In this document: piece after piece, positions 39,330-52,595 of the stretch | How the letters are laid out: every line of letters begins with the position of its first letter | How positions within the stretch are numbered: position 1 is the stretch's first letter | From: Druceiella hillmani | Lineage: Eukaryota; Arthropoda; Insecta; Lepidoptera; Hepialidae | Reading direction: 5' to 3' | Assembly (NCBI GenBank): GCA_039881145.1 | Contig: JAYKKI010000016.1 | Coordinates: 8,209,001 to 8,273,000, forward strand | Length of the DNA: 64,000 bases | Program-made: the position numbers and the translations under genes | Notes under the pieces: generated by a model | What the model saw: the letters and a program-made list of their open reading frames with translations, nothing else | What the model was told of the DNA's origin: nothing | Databases searched by the model: none

Positions 39330-39372
39330 TATGTAGTATGTAGTTATACAATGTTATGTAGTTATACAATGC
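39330..39372. repeat. TTATGTAGTTATACAATG tandem pair
   Basis: An 18-bp word repeated twice, after a third partial copy. Confidence 0.8.
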
Positions 39373-40802
39373 TTATAAACCATGTATAGCAATGACGTTC
39401 GAAGTTACCAACTTATTAAAGCATCGCAATGCACAAGAATGCGCCTGAGGAAAAAAACAGTAATTGGGGAATATGAAAGTTATACATTTATTTTATCTTT
39501 ACTTTTTTAAATAAAAATAATTTGTTTTATAAAATAAAATATGCAAAATCTTAAAATCATAGACGGCAGTAATTTTGTGTTAATGTTTTTTTCAATGGCT
39601 ACACTTCGATTGGCGTGATTTGATTGAATATTTCGACATTGACAGTTCTATTCAAACGCAAAATTTCACTGTACGATACGAACACATTGAGCTTTGAAAA
39701 CGTTTGCAAGTCTTTATTACTTTTTTAAAATTTTTCACTTTTGCACATTTTGAATTGTTTATCTATCGTATGTCGCTTTTTACTATGAATATAAAATAAG
39801 AATGAGTTTTAACAGATCCAGAGCACTAAATTGAAAGGATCCCTAGCACTAAATTGAACACTTATACATTACGTACATATTATTTAAATATGTATTTATT
39901 ATTGTTTCAGACACAACTTAAATATGTTATTAAAGACTTTGTAGATGTCATCGAGAATACAAATATAGACAAATAGGAACAAATCGAAAGTACTAGCTTG
40001 GAGGAAAATACATGAAAGGTAAGTGAAAATGCTGATAACATGAATACATTTTTGTTTTAATAAATCAATTTATCTATAATGTAACTTAATATTCTTAGAT
40101 CCATATTCGATGAACTAAATAATAGGAAGAGAACGATTGGCGAATTAAAACAACAATGGCGATCAATGAAAATGCAGTCAAAAAGAATATATCTATGCAT
40201 CGTTGCGACATAATTCGGAGAGAAGGCAGACCTAGATCATCAACTAACCGAAATAAAGGCAACACTGCCTGACTAATAGGACGAGGATTTCAACCTTTAT
40301 GATAGTGATGGCCCACCAACCACTACAGGTGCCTGCTTATATGTAAATACATGCTATCATATAAATCATGTAATATTTTCAATATGTTGTAAAACATTAA
40401 ACTTTTTTTTATTATTACAGAGCATACCAAAATGCAAACTTATGGTGGAAGAATATACATTAAGTATTGATGAAGGTCATCTTCTTCATGAATTGATACC
40501 GACGAATAGACCGTCCATTTCCCCACCTTCAACAAATGTAAGACCATCCACTTCAGCCACTCCAATAAATGTTAGTGTGTCCACTTCCACAGATGTAACA
40601 CACTTCGAGGCGTTATTACCACAATCAGCAAAGATGAAGAATGGAATGTGCAGAATGGAATGTGCAGAAGATTTGCCAAATGTAATGTAAATCTTTGTTT
40701 AAATTGTAAACAGTATATGCCTTGCTACATTCTACAGTATTTGTTATAACTAATTAATAATTTCAAATATTGAATGTATTTAGCGTTAATTTTGTAGAAA
40801 TT

Positions 40803-40953
40803 AATTATTCACAATTAAATGAAACTACGTGATGTACTATTATTTGTATTTTCTTTAATTTCTTTACTACGACCTAGGTTTCGTTGTATTACAACATCTT
40901 CAGGTACAGAATATTAACTACACAGTTTCATTTAATTGTAATTGGTAATAATT
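40803..40953 (-). mobile_element. ~150-bp inverted-repeat unit with a hammerhead-like core
   Basis: ACAATTAAATGAAACT (40811-40826) is repeated in inverse at 40924-40939. AATTATT (40803-40809) is likewise repeated in inverse at 40947-40953, so the unit is bounded by ~25-30 bp imperfect terminal inverted repeats. Its centre holds the ribozyme-like motif annotated separately. The left repeat recurs alone at 57,774-57,798. It lies inside the Harbinger Myb-like gene and so postdates or rode in with that element. Hammerhead motifs in animal genomes are often carried by Penelope-like retroelements; no Penelope reverse transcriptase or GIY-YIG motif is visible here. Confidence 0.65.
40868..40906 (-). 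ncRNA. Hammerhead-ribozyme-like motif (type I layout)
   Basis: On the minus strand: UAC, CUGAAGA, U, GUUGU-AAU-ACAAC, GAAA, CCUAGG, UC, then GUA. This gives the CUGANGA box (40903-40897), a perfect 5-bp stem II with a 3-nt loop, the GAAA box (40882-40879), a self-complementary ACCUAGGU stem III with no loop (as in dimer-acting small hammerheads), a GUC cleavage triplet ending at 40871, and three stem I pairs (GUA/UAC). The one departure is an extra U between A9 and stem II. An extra base there is known in some natural hammerheads (chrysanthemum chlorotic mottle viroid plus strand). Activity is inferred, not shown. Confidence 0.6.
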
Positions 40954-41684
40954 TCACTTTAAATAAGTATTTTGTAGTACCGTGTACTGTAACAGTGAAC
41001 ATACATTTGTATAATTTATTTTCATTACATCATTAACTTATTTCGATAGTAGGTAGTAGGTAGGTATCTAAAATTCTTACAAACACCAATTATGGGAATA
41101 TTTTTTTTTAACTTTATAATTTCATGCATAATATTTTCTATTATTGTGTAGCTAATATTCTGTACTGAAGGTTCTAATTGTTTTAAATACAATTTAAATG
41201 TTTTATAGGGTATTAAAACAATTAATTCTAATATTGTACTCTCTTAAGATAAATATCAACCACTTATTCCAATTAATTTCTGAATAACTATTCTGAAAAA
41301 AATTAATTTAAGTTGTAAAATAACAAAGTGACAAACTCAATATACGTGAAATAAAAAAGTTAAAAAATACTTTTATTGTCCTTCATAGTCTGAAGCAACA
41401 GAATGAAATAAACATTTCCGCGACCAAATAAATGAGGAACGTGAAAATAATATTAAATCTGCATATATTTAATGTCAATTGAAGCAGTGTGAAGTCATGG
41501 AGAAGCAGCATAAAGAACAAAAGTATATATTAAATTTAAAAAAAATTGTTGTTAAAAAGTAAAATAACATTTGATTCTGCTTTTTTATTTCTTAATCACT
41601 ATGAGAAACACACATTAGTGTTCTAGTTTTCTATCGCATATTAATAAATATATTCTGTTTAATTTTTGTTAACTCGAGATCTTA

Positions 41685-42925
41685 AAAATAGCTACTTATA
41701 AAAGAAGCCCTGGCAGCTAGGTCCGTTAGAGTATTAGTCTCCACAGGTACATTTAACGAATGCACTGTAATGTTGTCTATTATATCTTGATTTGGAGTAT
41801 CTAGTAAATCTTCGTTCATGTCTATGGCAGTATTGTGTAAAGTTGCCAAAGCCATTATGTAAATTTTTATATTTTATAAGTTTGCCGTTAAGCCTTGTAA
41901 TTAACATCTAAATCGTTGCTTCCATACTCCAAAGCATAATTTTACAGCGTCTCGTATTTGTGTATGGTTATAATTATAGGACACTTTTTTTCGGTTCGAG
42001 GATTCTAAACGTTAGTAAAAATTTAAGTAGTACATCCAAACCTGAATCCTCGAGAAGTCTAGCTTTAAATTCTTTTTCAAATCTTTCTCGTATCTGGCTC
42101 TAACTAAAAATCCACCTTTTGTAAATGCTACCTCTCCAGCGAGCTACAGTGTCTCTAGTAAGATGTGATGAATCACATACTCCCTGAAATAATAAAATGT
42201 AGTAATTTATTTCTTTGAACACGTACCTAATGAGCTAAATGCAAATGTTGGGGACGTATATAAAATATATTTGTTAATTTCTGCCTCATGAGTTTTAATC
42301 GTTTTCGTTTAAATCGGGAATTTTAAAAACTGACAAAAATAAGGAACGTTTATTGAAGATCTCGGTAATCATAATGAAATTAAATGCCAGGAGTATTAAA
42401 GGCAGCGATATAATTAATATTCAGAATGAGTGCACATATGGTCATATGAAGAACAATTAGATGTTTTAGGTTAGATGAATATGGCATTCCATCATTGCTG
42501 CTTTTTCTACTTTGGAAGATAGTGTTAAAATTCTTTACGTATTTTTTTCATAAGATTTACTCATTTATTTTAATTTATATTTTTAAAAGAAATCGATAAT
42601 TTGAGTAATTTAATACCACTTATTTGAACATTCAGCAAATAGTGCTCTTTAAGATTCATGTAGAATTGTGGTGATGCAACATACACTTTTTTTATTCTCA
42701 CGTGGGTGCAGTCAATTGCTCCAATCACACCCAGGAAACCACATACTCGTATTTGTCGAAACCTTGCTACTGCTTCATGTTGCTCTTCGTTTGTTTGTAG
42801 CGTTTTGATAAATAATTGAGACCGGTCTATCTGCCGTAATCGTAATCCTGCGGCAGATATTTCTAAATTATTATTGACACAATCCATGAATATCTGCAGA
42901 GTTGCCTCGAATCTACAAACATAAA
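41685..42925 (-). pseudogene. Harbinger (HARBI1-like) transposase, decayed
   Basis: DDE transposase of the PIF/Harbinger superfamily. One exon runs from an acceptor near 42,915 to about 42,570. It includes FRQIRVCGFLGVIGAIDCTH and VRIKKV, the GAxDCTH motif with the first catalytic Asp (about 42,712), then KEHYLLNVQ. The next exon follows TTATTTCAG at 42,184 and reads VCDSSHLTRDTVARWRGS, SQIRERFEKEF and LLEDSG (second catalytic Asp, about 42,050). NHTQIRDAVKLCFGVWKQRF follows, then a C-terminal MALATLHNTAIDMNEDLL-like run to about 41,690. Relatives have R-x-x-V-E-x-x-F-G-x-W-K; here the catalytic Glu of that motif reads Lys (about 41,941). Stops and frameshifts confirm a pseudogene. The N-terminal exon was not found. 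Confidence 0.86.
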
Positions 42926-43514
42926 ATATTGTATTGTATGTATGATAACTTAGTATAATTCCATGAATATATTTAATGTCGGTGTAAATTCAAATAAAAT
43001 GGCAATATAATATCTATCGGTACCTCGTTTTATGACAACGTTCTTAAAGCGGTCAATATTTGCAAATGTTTCTCGTAGTAAACATTTTTTTAAATCAGTT
43101 GTATATGTTATATGTAATTCTTTTATTGGTGAGGTTGTTCGTCTATTATTTGTTTAAATTTGAAAATATTATTTCCTTAAGCAATAAATGACATCGTTAT
43201 ATTTTCATTCTTTTCCTAATTGTTTCAACTACTGTAGTTGTTGTTTAGTTTAAGTCATATTTTTCATTATATATACAAAATATATAGCATTGCACGGAAC
43301 GGACCTTGGATTCGAAAACAGCTTCTTTGAATGCCGCAATATGTCAATAACAACAAGGTTAACTTCATACAAAAATATAACAAACCGATTGAAGGAGTTT
43401 ATAGCATTCGTTTAAGCAAGCCTGTTGAAATAATTGTATGCTCATATCATACACAATATGGATGTTTACGTTATCAGTGAGTTATTGGTAGTTGCAAACA
43501 TAAGTCCCCCAACG
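42926..43514. other. AT-rich stretch, possibly 5' part of the Harbinger transposase
   Basis: The missing N-terminal transposase exon should lie here on the minus strand, but no motif is readable. Confidence 0.35.
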
Positions 43515-43560
43515 ATAACAAATTTTGTTTTAGCGTGATCGATAAAACAAAATTTGTTAT
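43515..43560. repeat. Perfect 18-bp hairpin, 10-nt loop
   Basis: ATAACAAATTTTGTTTTA (43515-43532) and its exact reverse complement (43543-43560) flank GCGTGATCGA. The arm itself contains ACAAATTTTGT, a smaller palindrome, so it can fold in more than one way. Confidence 0.88.
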
Positions 43561-44934
43561 TGTGACTGGAGATATAAATATTAACAGTATGGACCAGATA
43601 TGTATACTTACTTTACGAAGGCCACTTGAATTTGAAACTTTTTGTTTTTTTATACGCAATTAATTTAGTAACTAGATCATCATAAGGTTAGAAATAAACA
43701 TATGTACAGAGTATGCTCGTATAAAGACGACGAACATAAAAAATGTAGTAGCAATTGCATTACTTAAAATGAACGTCTGTAAAATTTTAAAAAGAAAAGG
43801 AAACCTAGAGATGGAACCTAGGATTACGTGGAAAACGTAAAATAATCAAATTTTTTCTGGGAAAACGAGGTATGGCATATAATTCGACTTACAAGGGATT
43901 AAGACGATTTAAGAAAAATGGTTAAAATACATTTTGAAGGACCAATTTTTATATTTTCAGGAGAAGTAAATGGGAAGAAAAAAATACTTTGAAGGAAGAA
44001 AAAATAAATAAAATTTGAATTAATATTTATTATCATTATTGTTCATATTAGTTTATTTGTTTAGACCTTAGTTTTATTTAGTAAACATATTGCTTAATTT
44101 GGGTTTAGAGATTTATTATCGATCCTAGGTCTCACTTACCACTTTTTAATCGAATATCATAAAAATTGAAATTAAAAATTTTGAATTTTCAATACTTTTT
44201 TCTCTACTTACATGCTCTCTATTACATCAAAAGAAAAATTTAGAACTCAGTTAAAACTAATCCAATTAAGAAGTTAAAAATAAAAGAAAGACTAGACTTT
44301 ATATTTATACTTTATGCTTGGCAAAAAATATTTTTTAAAGAATAAATGATGTAAGACACGTTCGGTAATTTTCAGTCATTTTTGTAGTATCAAGTTTTAA
44401 AAAATTATAATTTTATGTTAGTTTTGAAAAATCGTGAAAATGTTTCCAATTCTCGTTTCAGATAATATACACAAATTTTTCATTGACGGACCCGGAATAT
44501 TGTATAGCTTTGCTTTCGACCTTAAAATATTGATCTAAAATTGAAATGTACTTGCGTTTTTATTCATTTTAAGTGTAATTGGTATTCTTTTAACAATTCA
44601 AATGATGCGGTAAAAATATGTCAATTAATATAGATATTCATTGTTAAAAAATTAAATGGTTAATATCACAGAATTTGAGTTTGCAATATCGGATATCCAA
44701 AATTAGGAAGGCGACTACAATATTAGATATTGGAGAACCATAATTCTGTTTAGTATCGTAGCTAAACAATAACTAAAATTGTATAAGATGAATTCTTTGG
44801 TTGAAATTAAATATTGCTATAGGTACTTTAGTAATTAAAATTTCCATACAAAAAGCCATAATTTTGCAACAAAAATTACAAGAAGCGAAATTTTTTTTTT
44901 GATTCAAATTCATTTAAACAATTTTTTTCATTCT
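43561..44934. other. AT-rich stretch, no gene seen
   Basis: No supportable feature. Confidence 0.45.
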
Positions 44935-45515
44935 TTAGAGTTCCGTCCCTAAAATGAACAATCCGGAATCCTTGTAGGTTGTCTGTCCGTCTCTCTATCA
45001 AAGTTCCTTTTCTTCGAAACGGCTTGAGATATCAAGTTGAAATTAATTTATAAACTGAGGGTTATACCTTTAGATTGCTCTAAAAATTTAAACTTGTTTG
45101 GTTCTGACCATGGAAAGATATGACCCGTGATGGCATGTTATTTAATTTATACAATAGTCTTACTGATCATTAAGATAAGATACTTTCGGTAGAATTACAA
45201 TCTTAAAAATCGGCATGATAGGTCTTAAAACACGAGTAAATGGGAAACCCCCAAAAATCAATGATTTGTAATTCTACGTGGAATTACATGATAATTGGAA
45301 TTACATAACTGATTTGTTTTTATACCTCCGAAAGTTATAATGAGCTATATATTTAGGTCCTGAAAAAATTATATTTATTAATATTTCAATTGGAAATGCC
45401 ATGTACCAATACCCTTAAATGTTTATAAGTGCCTAAATTTTCGTAGTGCGAGTTGATAGGAGATTTTAAGGGTTCTGTAGCTCAAAATGAAATATGGAGC
45501 CTTTATAGGATAATT
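44935..45515 (+). repeat. Lepidoptera-type 'GTTCCGT…GGAATCC' repeat
   Basis: It starts GAGTTCCGTCCCTAAAATGA, with a self-complementary TCCGT…CGGAATCCTTGTAGG stem, then TTGTCTGTCCGTCTCTCTAT, a cttttcttcgaaacgg block and GATATCAAGTTGAAATT. This is the same order as the family I recall from many moth genomes (GTTCCGTACCTCAAAAGG, GGAACCCTTATAGG, TGTCTGTCTGTC, GGTATCAAG). A second copy of the leading motif, GGGTTCTGTAGCTCAAAATG with GAGCCTTTATAGGA, lies at 45470-45512, so two copies or a truncated tandem are present. No protein is encoded; it is likely a non-autonomous element. Confidence 0.6.
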
Positions 45516-48743
<3,228 letters not shown>

Positions 48744-48776
48744 GGCCCACCGGGAAAAGACCTAGGCTACATTTCG
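48744..48776 (+). repeat. Fragment of the 'GGGAAAGGACATAGGCTAC' repeat family
   Basis: CCGGGAAAAGACCTAGGCTA followed by CATTTCGTCCCG matches the hallmark phrase of a non-autonomous family abundant in Lepidoptera. It lies just upstream of an array whose units share this phrase. Confidence 0.6.
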
Positions 48777-48839
48777 TCCCGAGATACATATAATTTCTAA
48801 GTAATATTATAATTCTAATTAATATCTTGAATGAAATTT

Positions 48840-50669
48840 TTTCATTCAAGTGTTTATTTGTAATTCGTTCAAGTCATAATGGAGCAAAAGTTCAGAGTGA
48901 CTTTCTGTCCAGAGGTAAATGGCGGACCAGTAAATAACGTCAGCTACTTGTAAACGCGCCAATTTCCAATCTTAACCTACTTGATACAACAATTCCAATT
49001 AATGTTAAAATTCGAATGTGTATTTGTTTGTCCTCCCTTCACATCGTAATAGAGCTATAAATCGACATGATTTTCAGTAAAGAGATAAATGGCGGGCTAT
49101 AACATAGGCTTCTTTCTAATTCGGGAAATCTGAACATAACTAAAACAACAAATCCGAACAATATTAAAAATTGTAAAGTGTGTTCCTTTACCCTACTTTC
49201 ACCTAACAACTTTCTGGTTGTTGAAAGGGAAATTAAATTTTTACCAAAACAACGATAATAACTAATATTAAAAATTCGAAAATCTGTTTGTTTATCTTTA
49301 TTTAACGTTGCAATAGAGCAATAGATTAACGTAACTTTCTGCATAGAGATATTTGGCGAGACAGAAAATAACATACACTACTGTCCAACCTGGGGAATCT
49401 TTTCCAAACTAAAACAAAATTCCCAACTGATATTAGGAATTAGAAAGGGTTTTTAGTTCTTCTATTAAGTCGTAACAAAGCAACAGATCGACTTGAATTA
49501 CTGCACAGAGATAGTTGGGGGAACAGGAAATGCCATAGGTAAAATATCAACCCGTGAAATCTGATTCTTACTAATATGACAATCCCAAATAACATTAAAA
49601 ATTCAAAAGTTTGTTTGATTTTCTTCACGTCGCAATGAAGCAGTAAATCAACCTGGCTCTCTGCACAGAGATAGATAGCAAGATCAGGAAATAATACAGA
49701 CTATTTTCCAACGGAGAAAATTACGCTAACTAATATAACAATCGCAAAAATTTACAAATTAGGAAATATATTTGTTTGTCCTTCTTTCAAGTCACAATGG
49801 AGCAACATTTTAGCGTAATTTAATGCACATAAATAGTTGGCGGAACGGGAAATGACACAGGCTACTTTTAAGTCCGGGAAATCTTATCCTAACTAGTATT
49901 ACAATCCCACCTATTTTTAAAAATTCGAAAGTCTGTTTGTCGCAATGGAGCAATAGACCGACAGATATAGTAAATAACGTAGACTACTTTAACAGGACTT
50001 ACTTTTAGAGGAAATAACGTAGACTACTTTCTAATCCGTTAAATCTCATCTTAACTAATAGAAAAATCCTAAAACAAATATTAAAAATTCAAACGTATAT
50101 CTGTTTGACCTTCTTTCGCATCACAACAGAGCAACAGATCTATGGGACTATCTGCATAAAAGAGTTAGTGAACCAGGAAATGACACAGACTAATTGCCAA
50201 ACCGAGAAATATCTTTCTAATTAATATTAAAATACTAACCAGTGTCAAAAATTCGAAAGTGTGTTTATTTATCCTTCTCTCACGTCGCAGCAGAGCAGCA
50301 AATCGACGTAACTTTCTGTGTAGAGATTGTTGGCATGCCAGGAAATAACATAGACTACTTTTCAACTTAGGATATTTTTTCGTAACTAAAAGAAATCCCA
50401 ATTAATTTTAAAAATTGGAAAATGTTTGTTGGTCCTCCTTTCATGTCGCAATGAAGCAATATATCAACGTGATTTGCTGCACAGAGATAGTTGGTGGACC
50501 CGGAAGTGATGTAGGTTAAATACCCACCCTGGAAATCTCATCTTAACTAATTCGAATATCCCAAATAATAAAAAATATTCAAGTCTGTCAATTTGCCTTT
50601 CTTTCACGTCGCAATGAAGCAACTGACTACGTGATTTTCTGTACACAAAGAGTTGGTGACCCAGGAAAT
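48840..50669 (+). repeat. Diverged satellite array, ~163-bp unit, about 11 copies
   Basis: The landmark GTCGCAATGGAGCAACAGAT (with variants) recurs at about 48,876, 49,046, 49,310, 49,472, 49,632, 49,794, 49,942, 50,122, 50,287, 50,448 and 50,611. Most spacings are 160-165, with extremes of 148, 180 and one 264-bp gap containing a degenerate unit. Within each unit the order is GACTTTCTGCACAGAGATAG, TTGGCGGACC-GGAAATGACA, TAGACTACTTTTCAACC, GGGAAATCT, AACTAATA, ATCCCAA, ATTAAAAATTCGAAAGT and CTGTTTGTCCTTCTTTC. Units are roughly 70-80% alike. The phrases AGAGATAGTT, GACATAGGCTACTTT and CGGGAAA are those of the Lepidoptera family noted at 48744, so the satellite appears to be an amplified piece of it. 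It ends abruptly in (TA)n. Confidence 0.88.
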
Positions 50670-50670
50670 G

Positions 50671-50719
<49 letters not shown>

Positions 50720-50726
50720 TATATAC

Positions 50727-50787
<61 letters not shown>

Positions 50788-50820
50788 TATGTGTGTATGT
50801 GTGTGTGTGTTTGTGTGTCT
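50670..50820. repeat. (TA)n then (TG)n compound microsatellite
   Basis: About 115 bp of TA with interruptions, then ATGTGTGTATGTGTGTGTGT. It terminates the satellite array. Confidence 0.96.
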
Positions 50821-51494
50821 TTAATACCTTACTTAAACTGTCAAATGCAAAACTGAAAATAATAGACACCATGAAATGAAATATTTCTATAACACAAAAA
50901 TATTAAAGAGCAATCTTCCTGGATTATAAATGCATGTTTAATCTATTTCTTCATCGTAAAATAATTACACTACATATTCCCAGAGTTTATAGTAAACTTT
51001 GCAAAAATAAGTGATTTTCATAAAACATGTAAATACGTCTCCAAGTAACATTTAAAAACCATATTAACATTTCAAGGAGCATTAGTCATTCGTGTGGCTA
51101 ACGAGTTATTGACCCTGTTATTGTAGTTTGTTAATATGCTGAGCGCCTAACATTAGCGCTATCGGAAAAAGAAAGAGGTGGAGCTTGAAAATTCAATTCT
51201 AAAGGCCTCTAAGAGTTGATCCCGTCTTAATTTATTTCATAGATTATTTCAATGGGGAAAAAGTGTTAAAATTCGATTATTTGACTAGTTTAATAAAAAA
51301 CTGACTCAGTTTGAATGGATTCGATCTTTACGCAAGTTTACACTATTTTAATGAAATGTTTAAAGTATATTTCATAATTACTTTTAATTTAAATTGAGTT
51401 GGCGAATACATGAGGATCTGTAACAAAATATGACTTAACATTTGAAGTTTGATGTTATGTCAAAATAAGATGAAAATTTCAAATTTTATTGCGC
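50821..51494. other. AT-rich stretch, no gene seen
   Basis: 51,130-51,200 (GAGCGCCTAACATTAGCGCT, ATCGGAAAAAGAAAGAGG) is less AT-rich. It may be a repeat fragment; unassigned. Confidence 0.4.
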
Positions 51495-51548
51495 ATAATG
51501 TAATAATATATGTTTTGCATATATATAATGTAATAATATATGTTTTGC
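51495..51548. repeat. 24-bp direct repeat, period 30
   Basis: ATAATGTAATAATATATGTT+TTGC at 51495-51518 and exactly again at 51525-51548. Confidence 0.93.
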
Positions 51549-52010
51549 CATACAAATCGATATTTGGCACGTATTTCATCTAAATTTGCCGGTAGTCTTC
51601 GATTCTGCTAGCACAGTCTGCCGTCAGGAGTTTTTCGGACGGAAGCTCTTCCTTTTCCCATATATATTATGTACCATTCCAAATATCACTTACGGATATA
51701 GACGGCTTTATTCCTGAGCGTGTAGCCGATTCAATTCTGTTTTCGGTTTTTCATTTAATACTAGATAGTATATGACATCTTCGGATATAAATTTTAGGAT
51801 AATGTATTTAATGCCGCGAAGAACGAAAATTTTAAGTGATCACGAGATATTTCGTTAACTTCTACGAGAATGTCTCATACGCCAAGAGCAGTACGTTTTT
51901 GACTTTGACAATATACTTTATAAAATACAATTTAATAAAGAAACATTTCCACTTTTTTATATTTGTTAAAATTATATATAAAAATATTATGTGAATAGTT
52001 AAAACGTAAA

Positions 52011-52177
52011 AGAAGTGAAATGTCTTTTATTCATCCGTTTGTCTTTCTTTCATTCTTAAACGGCTTAACAGATTTTAGTGAAATTTTGTATATGGATAAT
52101 ACGTATATCCTACATGAAAAGACAGGCTATATAAAATTGTGGTATTATTTAGAGAAAGGGAGCAGTGAAGATAAATG

Positions 52178-52213
<36 letters not shown>

Positions 52214-52595
52214 TATCAAAACTTAAGCAATAATAAATAAATATTCTCAACGACATTTACCTATTGTAAATGGATAACATAAAAAAACGTTTTAATGATA
52301 AGTAAAAGTATGACTGTTGCACTTTGTATTCATGAATGTTCATTGTTATAATTAATGAATTTTTGTGCAAGTAATTTTCACTGCTGACAAGTAAATATAT
52401 TTAATAAAAAAAGTTCTTTCGACACTAGATACGTATAATTTATAGCTTAATATATATAGAGATAATAATATATACCGCGGTATATTTACGTGGTACTTGT
52501 ATATTTTACTAGGTGGAAATTCTGGTGGATGAAGTGTTTGCTCATATTCAAGAGGTAAAGAACCTTAATACCAGGGGGGCGAAGCCGTAGGCAAA
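52011..52595 (+). repeat. Lepidoptera-type element copy with GCGAAGCCG terminus
   Basis: Opening words CTTAAACGGCTTAACAGATT and TTAGTGAAATTTTGTATATG match the 'AAACGGCTGAACCGATTTTG, ATGAAATTTTGTATAGAG' phrases of the non-autonomous family. The 3' end GGGGGGCGAAGCCGTAGGCA matches its GACGAAGCCGCGGGCA terminus. A (TA)n tract at 52177-52211 and degenerate AT-rich sequence lie between. It is the same family as the satellite upstream, in dispersed rather than tandem form. Confidence 0.55.
52177..52211. repeat. (TA)n microsatellite, ~35 bp
   Basis: Pure TA array inside the repeat copy at 52011-52595. Confidence 0.96.

Larger units (their letters stand above)
39911..41562 (+). pseudogene. Harbinger Myb/SANT-like accessory gene, decayed
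   Basis: PIF/Harbinger elements carry a second gene whose Myb/SANT-like protein helps the transposase enter the nucleus and bind the ends. Here exon A (39911-40018) follows TTTCAG, reads LKYVIKDFVDVIENTN and KSKVLAWRKIHE, and ends AG|GTAAGT. Exon B (40099-40328) continues in phase with RSIFDELNNRKRTIGELKQQ, WRSMKMQSKK, EIKATLPD and DEDFNLYDSDGPPTTTG before GTGCCT. Exon C (40421-40690) follows TTATTACAG and encodes a Ser/Thr/Pro-rich linker open for 82 codons. Exon D (41389-41562) reads HFRDQINEERENNIKS and EVMEKQHKEQ, a charged coiled-coil-like tail, and ends in TAA. Stops in exons A, B and D and at least two frame changes show it is dead. The first coding exon is not recognised. A foreign inverted-repeat unit sits between exons C and D. 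Confidence 0.8.
39700..42990. mobile_element. PIF/Harbinger DNA transposon relic (two genes)
   Basis: The plus-strand Myb/SANT-like gene and the minus-strand transposase face each other with their 3' ends about 130 bp apart, a standard Harbinger organisation. Outer limits are approximate because no matching terminal inverted repeats or TTA/TAA target duplications could be read. Confidence 0.75.

Noticed and set aside
49039..50646. Several minus-strand frames of 60-111 codons
   Set aside because: They lie inside the ~163-bp satellite units. The similar peptides reflect the tandem repeat, not a protein family.
48840..50669. CRISPR-like regular spacing
   Set aside because: Units are ~163 bp, diverged along their entire length, in eukaryotic DNA. 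There is no short constant repeat with unique spacers.
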